From NCBI RefSeq assembly GCF_014200175.1, contig NZ_JACHBD010000007.1, positions 186,001-250,000 on the forward strand: DNA of 64,000 nt, in the 5' to 3' direction. The DNA comes from Rhizobium lentis. Its GTDB lineage: Bacteria; Pseudomonadota; Alphaproteobacteria; Rhizobiales; Rhizobiaceae. Positions 58,978 to 64,000 of the stretch are shown in pieces. The translations under genes and the position numbers were made by a program. The notes under the pieces are model-generated. The model saw only the letters and a program-made list of their open reading frames with translations, was not told the DNA's origin and did not search any database. Each line of letters begins with the position of its first letter. Position 1 is the first letter of the stretch.

Positions 58978-59550
58978 ATGAACAAATTGAAGATTGCCGT
59001 CATCGTCGGCAGCACGCGTATTGGCCGTTTTGCCGAACATCCGGCCAAGTGGATCGCCGGGCTCGTCGGCCAGCGCTCCGATCTCGAATGTGAGGTTCTC
59101 GATCTTCTCGACTATCCCATGCATTTCTTCGGCGAAGAGCGCGCAACGACGGCGGAAAGCGAAGCCGCCGAACGCTGGAAGAAGAAGCTGCGCGAATTCG
59201 ACGGGTTTATTTTTACCGTCGCCGAGTACAATCACGCGCCGACGGCAGTTCTGAAGAACGCCATCGATCTCGGCGAGTTCCTCCAGAAGCCGGTCGGCTT
59301 CGTCGGCTATGGCGGCGTCGGCGGTGCACGGGCCGTCGAGCAGCTTCGCCTGATCTTCGTCGAAATGAGCGCAGCGTCGGTCAAGACCGGTGTTCACATT
59401 GCCTTCAGCGAATATCTTGCCGTTCTCAAGGAGGGCAAGCAGCTTGGGGACTACGCGCATCTCAACGAAGCCGCCAAGAACATGCTCGACCAGCTGACCT
59501 GGTGGGGCAACGCCTTGAAGGCCGCGCGCACCGTCGTCACGGCCGCTTGA
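58978..59550 (+). CDS. NADPH-dependent FMN reductase
   Basis: Flavodoxin-like reductase of 190 residues. The FMN-phosphate loop is IVGSTRIGRF, and the second flavin loop is TVAEYNHAPTAVLKNAIDLG (read VAEYNHAPTAVLKNAID), with GYGGVGGARAVEQLR after it, the usual azoreductase/chromate-reductase pattern. It may act in quinone or oxidative-stress protection. The ATG follows TTTCC rather than a good Shine-Dalgarno. Convergent with the cystine-type operon, with a hairpin in between. Confidence 0.9.
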   Translation: MNKLKIAVIVGSTRIGRFAEHPAKWIAGLVGQRSDLECEVLDLLDYPMHFFGEERATTAESEAAERWKKKLREFDGFIFTVAEYNHAPTAVLKNAIDLGEFLQKPVGFVGYGGVGGARAVEQLRLIFVEMSAASVKTGVHIAFSEYLAVLKEGKQLGDYAHLNEAAKNMLDQLTWWGNALKAARTVVTAA

Positions 59551-59562
59551 TCGAAATGCCGG

Positions 59563-59589
59563 CGGTGCCGGGGCGAGAGCCCGGCACCG
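59563..59589. terminator. Hairpin between convergent FMN reductase and ABC genes
   Basis: CGGTGCCGGG (59563-59572) pairs with CCCGGCACCG (59580-59589), followed by an AT-rich TATTAAATAT. Probably ends transcription from both sides. Confidence 0.65.
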
Positions 59590-59591
59590 TA

Positions 59592-60353
59592 TTAAATATC
59601 GTAGGTATGCGCCGCGTTGATCGTCGAGATGAACCGCTTGGTGCGTTCGCGCTCCGGAGCGGTGAAGATCGCTCTGGCGCTGCCCGTTTCTACCACACTG
59701 CCAGCTTCCAGGAAGACGACGTCATTGGCGATCTTGGAGGCGAGGCGCAGATCATGGGTCGCCATCACCATGGTCGTGCCCTCCCGGGCCAGTTGGCCCA
59801 GCACATCGACCACTTCCGCCGAGAGTTCCGGATCGAGCGCCGAGGTCGGCTCGTCACACAGAAGCACGCGCGGCGATGGCGCCAGCGCCCGGGCGATCGC
59901 CACGCGCTGTTGCTGGCCGCCCGATAATGTCGAGGGCCAGGCATCGGCTTTGTGCGCCATACCCACCTTGGTTAAAAGTTCCGCGGCGCGCTCGCGGGCT
60001 TTCTCCTTCGGCCATTTCAGCACCGTGACCAGACCTTCCATGACATTTTCGATCGCGGTTTGATGCGGGAATAGCTGGAAGTTCTGGAAAACCATGCCGG
60101 TCTGACGGCGGATTTTCTGAATCGCCTGCCAGCCGACGCGTTTGCCGGGCGCGAAGGAAAGCTCTGCCTCGCCGAGGCGGATTGCACCTGATGTCGGGAT
60201 TTCGAGCAGGTTGATAGAGCGCAGCAGCGTGCTTTTGCCGCCGCCTGAGGGTCCGACCAGCGCGGTGACGCTGCCCTCCGGGATGCGAATGCTGATATCC
60301 TTCAGGATGATGGCGTCGCCGAAGCGCTTTTCGATGTTGGAAAGCTCGATCAT
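59592..60353 (-). CDS. Cystine-type amino-acid ABC transporter ATPase
   Basis: ATP-binding subunit of the polar amino-acid family, 253 residues. Walker A GPSGGGKSTLLRSINLLE near residue 33, Q-loop FQNFQLFPHQTAIENVMEG, signature LSGGQQQRVAIARAL near 139, Walker B VLLCDEPTSALDPE. Its ATG overlaps the stop of the upstream permease by four bases. Closest in feel to TcyN of the cystine system, judged with the binding protein. Confidence 0.92.
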   Translation of the reverse strand: MIELSNIEKRFGDAIILKDISIRIPEGSVTALVGPSGGGKSTLLRSINLLEIPTSGAIRLGEAELSFAPGKRVGWQAIQKIRRQTGMVFQNFQLFPHQTAIENVMEGLVTVLKWPKEKARERAAELLTKVGMAHKADAWPSTLSGGQQQRVAIARALAPSPRVLLCDEPTSALDPELSAEVVDVLGQLAREGTTMVMATHDLRLASKIANDVVFLEAGSVVETGSARAIFTAPERERTKRFISTINAAHTYDI

Positions 60354-61030
60354 GCGTTTGCCTCCAGCATGCCGCCGTAACGCGCGAAGCGGCGTTCCAG
60401 CCGCACCTGCAGCTGCGAGAGCACGGAGCTCAGGGCAAGATAGATCAGCGCCGCCTCGATATAGAGGATCAGCGGCTCATAGGTGGTGGCGACGATGCGC
60501 TGCGCGGCCTGGAAAAGCTCCGGCACGGTGATGGCGGCGGCAAGCGACGTGTCCTTCACCAGCGAGATGAAGGTATTCGACAACGGCGGTACGGCCACGC
60601 GGCCGGCCTGCGGCAGGATCGTGCGGCTCATCGCCTGACGCCAGCTCATGCCAATTGAATAGGCCGCTTCCCACTGGCCCTTGGGCACGGAGGAGATGAC
60701 GGCGCGGATGATCTCGGAGCTGTAAGCGCCGATATTCAACGTAAAGCCGATGAGGGCGGCCGGAAAGGCATCGAGCAGGATGCCGATGCTCGGCAGGCCG
60801 TAGAAGATCACGAAGAGCTGTACGAGCAGCGGCGTGCCACGGATGACCCAGACATAGAAACGGGCGACGATCGCGACCGGTGCGGGACCGAAGAGGCGGG
60901 CGATCGCGGTGATCAGGCCGAGGATCAGGCCGAAGCTGAAGGACAGCAGCGTGAGGGGGATGGTGAAGATCAGCCCCGCCCAGAGGAGCGAAGGGAGCGA
61001 TTCCGCCATCAATTGGAGCCAGTGCTGCAA
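60350..61030 (-). CDS. Cystine-type amino-acid ABC transporter permease
   Basis: Membrane subunit of 226 residues with five predicted helices. RFYVWVIRGTPLLVQLFVIFYGLPSIGI (read VIRGTPLLVQLFVIFYGLP) and the ATPase-contact loop EAAYSIGMSWRQAMSRTILPQA are typical; PPLSNTFISLVKDTSLAAAI is close to TcyL of E. coli. Located between the binding protein and ATPase genes, but a 220-base structured gap separates it from the former. Confidence 0.92.
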   Translation of the reverse strand: MQHWLQLMAESLPSLLWAGLIFTIPLTLLSFSFGLILGLITAIARLFGPAPVAIVARFYVWVIRGTPLLVQLFVIFYGLPSIGILLDAFPAALIGFTLNIGAYSSEIIRAVISSVPKGQWEAAYSIGMSWRQAMSRTILPQAGRVAVPPLSNTFISLVKDTSLAAAITVPELFQAAQRIVATTYEPLILYIEAALIYLALSSVLSQLQVRLERRFARYGGMLEANA

Positions 61031-61071
61031 GGGCGTTCCTTCTCGTCAGTTGGGTGGTGATATCTCGAATA

Positions 61072-61235
61072 CCCCTCCCCAACCCCTCCCCACAAGGGGC
61101 GGGGCTTGGATGCCGCTCCCCGAAGCTTTCCACTTATTCGTTTCATCCGCAGGAAGGCTGCTGCCTTCTGCAAGCGGATGCTGCAAGTTAGCCCCTCCCC
61201 TTTGTGGCGAGATTGTGGGGAGGGTTGGGGAGGGG
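61072..61235. repeat. Nested-palindrome element inside the cystine-type operon
   Basis: Outer arms 61072-61095 and 61213-61235 are complementary apart from one base; next arms 61091-61106 and 61190-61206 pair with one or two mismatches; an inner hairpin CATCCGC...GCGGATG with GAAGG/CCTTC spans 61144-61180. The whole 164-base unit can fold into one long stem, resembling a MITE or rhizobial mosaic element. Confidence 0.7.
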
Positions 61236-61250
61236 ACTTTTTCCCCGAGC

Positions 61251-62024
61251 CTACTTCGATACGTCCTGGCCGAAATATTTGTCGGCGATCTTCTTGTACG
61301 TACCGTCGGCTTTGATGTCGGCGAGCGCCTTGTTGATTTCGGCGAGCAGCTCCGGCTCGCCCTTGCGGATGATGATGCCGGAGTAATCGGCATTTTCCTG
61401 CTCTGCGGCAATCTTCACCGGCGCGTCCGGCTTATGCTTCTTGAAATCGAGGAAGGAGAGACTGTCGTTGATCGTCGCATCGGCGCGCTTAGTCAGCACC
61501 AGCTGGATCGATTGGTCGAAACCGTCGGTGCCGACGAGTTCGGCGCCGGCTTCGGTCGCGAGCTTGCCGAAATTGCTGGTCAGCGACTGGGCGGATTTCT
61601 TGCCCTTCAGATCGGCGAAGGTCTTGATGCTGTCGTCGCCGTCGCGGACGATCAGCACCGCCTTGGAAGCGATATAGGGTTCGGAGAAATCATACTTCTG
61701 CTTGCGGGCCTCGGTGATGCCGACCTGGTTGATGACGGTGTCGTAGCGCTTGGCGTCGAGGCCGGCGATCAGGCCATCCCACTTGCCTTCGACGAATTCA
61801 GCCTTGACGCCGAGCTTTGCGGCGACCGCTTCGCCGATCTCGACGTCGAAGCCGACCAGCTTGCCGCTTTCGTCATGATAGGTGAAGGGCGCATAGGTGC
61901 CCTCGGTGCCGATCTTGAAGACGCCGGCCGATTTGATGGCGGCAAGGTTTTCGCCAGCATGGGCGGGCAGGAGGGCAGCAGCCTGAATGAGGGCAACGGC
62001 GGCGACGGTTTTCAACCAGTTCAT
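61251..62024 (-). CDS. Cystine-type amino-acid ABC transporter, binding protein
   Basis: SBP family 3 receptor of 257 residues. The signal peptide MNWLKTVAAVALIQAAALLPAHAG is cleaved after AHA. GTEGTYAPFTYHDESGKLVGFDVEIG (read GTEGTYAPFTYHDESGKLVG), KWDGLIAGLDAKRYDTVINQ and KQKYDFSEPYIASK closely follow TcyJ/FliY, the E. coli cystine receptor, so cystine or a related thiol amino acid is the likely ligand. The start at 62024 is preferred over 62036 because the GGATGG ribosome site needs room. First gene of the operon. Confidence 0.9.
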   Translation of the reverse strand: MNWLKTVAAVALIQAAALLPAHAGENLAAIKSAGVFKIGTEGTYAPFTYHDESGKLVGFDVEIGEAVAAKLGVKAEFVEGKWDGLIAGLDAKRYDTVINQVGITEARKQKYDFSEPYIASKAVLIVRDGDDSIKTFADLKGKKSAQSLTSNFGKLATEAGAELVGTDGFDQSIQLVLTKRADATINDSLSFLDFKKHKPDAPVKIAAEQENADYSGIIIRKGEPELLAEINKALADIKADGTYKKIADKYFGQDVSK

Positions 62025-62229
62025 TGTTTTTTCCATCCTTGGGAGGTTGTCATCGGATACGGCATAGTTTGCAGAAAACTAGGGCGCCGGAAGCGAAGAA
62101 AACTGCGAATAAAAGCAGCAAGTGCAAATATTTTTCTCAAGCGGCTGACCGGGCATCCAATTGCCTGGGAACCAGACCATTTTTGCTTTTTTGGCGGGGT
62201 TTTATTTCAATACGTCAGAAAACGTGTGG

Positions 62230-62250
62230 CCGTGCGTATTGCATGCACGG
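62230..62250. promoter_or_regulatory. Inverted repeat upstream of the DeoR-type regulator
   Basis: CCGTGC (62230-62235) and GCACGG (62245-62250) around GTATTGCAT, in the divergent region 54-74 bases before the regulator start. A possible operator; weak evidence. Confidence 0.3.
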
Positions 62251-62303
62251 TCGTAAGCGTTTATGCACGTTTTACATAACTCAATTATCGATCCGGTAGA
62301 AAC

Positions 62304-63080
62304 ATGCATGATTTTCTGTTGCGAGAGCGTCAAGGTGTGATTTCCGAAAGGCTGCGGCTGAACGGCCGCGTGCTGGCGGCGGAACTTGCGCTCGAATTCG
62401 GCGTCTCCGAAGATACGGTGCGGCGCGACCTTCGCGAGATGGCGGCGGCGGGACTCTGCGAGCGGGTCTATGGCGGCGCCTTGCCGGTCGCGCCGGCGCA
62501 TGGAAGCCTGACGCAGCGCATCGGACTTGCCGCCGAGCGGAAGCAGGCACTGGCGCGGGCCGCGGCAAAACAAATCACCGCCGGTCTGACCGTGTTCTTC
62601 GACGCCGGCAGCACCAATCTGGCGATTGCCAATGCCTTGCCGGCCGAACTCGAACTGACGGCTGCGACCAATGCGCCGGCGATCGCCGCGGTGCTCATCG
62701 ACAAGCCTGCCGTCAACGTCATCCTGATCGGCGGCATGGTGGATCGGCAGACCGGCGGGGCGCTCGGCGCCAAGGCGTTGCGCGATATGGAGCAGATATC
62801 GCCGGATCTCTGCATTCTCGGCGCCTGCGGCGTGGATCTCGAGGCCGGCATCACCGCGTTCGGCTTCGAGGATGCCGAGTTCAAACGGTTTGCCACGTCG
62901 AAAAGCAGAAGAGTTCTTGTGGCCGTGACCTCGGAGAAATTCGGCACCGCTGCGCCCCACAGCATCCTGCCCATGGCGCATTGCGAATGCCTGGTTGTCG
63001 AGCACGATGCCGACCCGGCCGTCCTTGCCGCCTACCGCGCGCGCGGCTGCAGGACCGTCACCGCCGAGCAAACGAACTGA
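62304..63080 (+). CDS. DeoR/GlpR-family transcriptional regulator
   Basis: Repressor of 258 residues. N-terminal helix-turn-helix (about 5-55) with LAAELALEFGVSEDTVRRDLREM and the linker YGGALPV; the C-terminal sugar-phosphate-sensing (DeoRC) domain has TVFFDAGSTNLAIANALP, AALGAKALRDMEQ-like ALGAKALRDMEQ and CGVDLEAGITAFGFEDAEFKR. The effector is probably a phosphorylated sugar. It is followed at 63 bases by an MFS transporter in the same direction, a plausible target. Confidence 0.92.
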   Translation: MHDFLLRERQGVISERLRLNGRVLAAELALEFGVSEDTVRRDLREMAAAGLCERVYGGALPVAPAHGSLTQRIGLAAERKQALARAAAKQITAGLTVFFDAGSTNLAIANALPAELELTAATNAPAIAAVLIDKPAVNVILIGGMVDRQTGGALGAKALRDMEQISPDLCILGACGVDLEAGITAFGFEDAEFKRFATSKSRRVLVAVTSEKFGTAAPHSILPMAHCECLVVEHDADPAVLAAYRARGCRTVTAEQTN

Positions 63081-63143
63081 GACCGCTGTCATAGAGTTTA
63101 GGGAAACCGGGCGCGCAACCCGGCAACGAGGAAAGACCGAGAG

Positions 63144-64000
63144 ATGGACAGTCATGTGAATGCACCGCGGGGGGCCAGGAGCGGCTTCATTACGAGAAGC
63201 AGGGCGGCGGTTTCCCTGCTCTTTCTCATGAACGGCTTCGTCGTCGGCTGCTGGGCGCCGAAGATACCCGATTTTGCCGAGCGTCTTGGGCTGAGCAAGT
63301 TCGAGCTCGGGCTTATGATTATCGTCTTCGGTGTCGGTTCGCTGGTCATGATGCCGATCGCCGGCGCGCAGATCGCCAAACATGGCTCGCGTGTCGTCGT
63401 TCGGGCAACCGCCGTTTGCGTGCTGCCGCTGCTCCTGGCTTTGACGCTCGCCCCGACCGTGATCACCGCGGCTATCTCGCTCTTCCTGTTCGGCGGCTTC
63501 ATCGGCGCCATGGATGTGGCGATGAATGCCAACGCAGTCTCTGTCGAAAAATCCATGCGCCGCGCCATCATGTCGTCCTGCCACGCTTTCTGGAGCCTCG
63601 GCGGCTTGATCGGCTCCGGCCTCGGCGGCATCGTGATCGCCAAGCTCGGCATTCTCGGCCACGCCCAACTGGCGACCGTGCTGGCGGCGATCTTCGTTGC
63701 CGTCGCCTGGCCGATGATTCTTGCGGATCCGCCCCATCCCGATGCCAAGAAGGAGAAGACGAGACTGCCGATGGTACCGCTGCCATGGCTGCTCGGCCTG
63801 ATGGCGCTGTTCTCCATGGTGCCGGAAGGCGCGGTTCTGGATTGGGGCGCGCTCTACCTCCGGCAGGAAATGGATGCGTCGGTCGCCCTTTCAGGTCTCG
63901 GTTTCGCAGCCTTTTCGGCGACCATGGCGACCATGCGCTTTGCCGGCGATCTGGTGCGCGATCGCCTCGGAGGCGTCAAGACGCTACGCATCTGCACGAT
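63144..64000 (+). CDS. MFS transporter (3' end outside window)
   Basis: Open from ATG 63144 to the last base, 285 codons visible. Alternating hydrophobic segments give about seven helices: SLLFLMNGFVVGCWAPKIPD (helix 1), LGLMIIVFGVGSLVMMPIAG, VCVLPLLLALTLAPTVITAA, FLFGGFIGAMDVAMNANAV, LGGLIGSGLGGIVIAK and more. AMDVAMNANAV and CHAFWSLGG recall the FucP/YbjJ-like branch of the superfamily. Substrate unknown; probably regulated by the adjacent DeoR-type protein. Confidence 0.88.
   Translation, partial: MDSHVNAPRGARSGFITRSRAAVSLLFLMNGFVVGCWAPKIPDFAERLGLSKFELGLMIIVFGVGSLVMMPIAGAQIAKHGSRVVVRATAVCVLPLLLALTLAPTVITAAISLFLFGGFIGAMDVAMNANAVSVEKSMRRAIMSSCHAFWSLGGLIGSGLGGIVIAKLGILGHAQLATVLAAIFVAVAWPMILADPPHPDAKKEKTRLPMVPLPWLLGLMALFSMVPEGAVLDWGALYLRQEMDASVALSGLGFAAFSATMATMRFAGDLVRDRLGGVKTLRICT

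Noticed and set aside
62221..62245. Sigma-54-like TGGC...TTGCA before the DeoR-type gene
   Set aside because: The spacing between GG and GC is one base too long for a -24/-12 promoter.

Overview
The window is a gene-dense, GC-rich stretch of the main chromosome of a Rhizobium species, most like the R. leguminosarum / R. etli group. This rests on gene content and order: ffh - chorismate mutase - rpsP - rimM - trmD - rplS; the glnK-amtB pair; ftsK - lolA - xthA; an exoB-type galE; the cyclic beta-1,2-glucan genes ndvB and ndvA; and an ExpR-type LuxR gene directly before a 1154-residue pyruvate carboxylase. Promoters fit the rhizobial CTTGAC-N17-CTATAT pattern, and rhizobial-type palindromic intergenic repeats are present. 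No phage, transposase, integrase, rRNA operon or CRISPR array was seen.

Layout. 1-4.2 kb: translation and ribosome-maturation genes, with terminators after rpsP and rplS. 4.3-7.5 kb: an amino-acid ABC substrate-binding protein and permease without a local ATPase, then leuC. 7.6-12.9 kb: an aldo/keto reductase, an L,D-transpeptidase, a CenR-like response regulator, a lone cyclic-nucleotide-binding domain protein, an ATP-grasp protein overlapping xthA, and lolA. 13-18 kb: ftsK, with a perfect CtrA-type box upstream, and glnK-amtB, with overlapping sigma-54-type promoter candidates. 18-23 kb: tesB, a UbiH-type hydroxylase and a minus-strand group (prolyl-tRNA editing protein, thioredoxin/TPR CnoX, LON-substrate-binding-domain protein, Trm112-like protein).

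23-26.6 kb is the most accessory-looking part: tRNA-Gly(GCC), a DUF6880-type protein, a DUF2934-type small protein, a GNAT acetyltransferase pseudogene with four lesions, and a ThuA-like protein. 26.8-29.8 kb: exoB (galE) overlapping an alkaline-phosphatase-superfamily sulfatase/phosphonate monoester hydrolase, then a DUF1993-type gene. 30-40.3 kb: a CUT2 sugar ABC operon, then a membrane dipeptidase with a complete Dpp-type peptide ABC operon. 40.4-41 kb: two very small genes.

41.6-54 kb is the cyclic-glucan region: ndvB (2839 aa, makes the ring and controls its length), opgC (acyl/succinyl decoration), a VOC-family gene, and ndvA (export). 54.4-58.8 kb: an expR-type LuxR gene and pyc. 59-64 kb: an FMN reductase, a three-gene cystine-type ABC operon with a large nested-palindrome element inside it, a DeoR/GlpR regulator and the start of an MFS transporter that runs off the window.

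Intergenic sequence is rich in structure: about ten good terminator hairpins, two composite palindromic repeats with the same two modules in opposite order (20.2 and 41.1 kb), and further repeat-like elements at 10.0, 52.1 and 61.1 kb. Product calls come from reading the translations and recalling families; no search was run.
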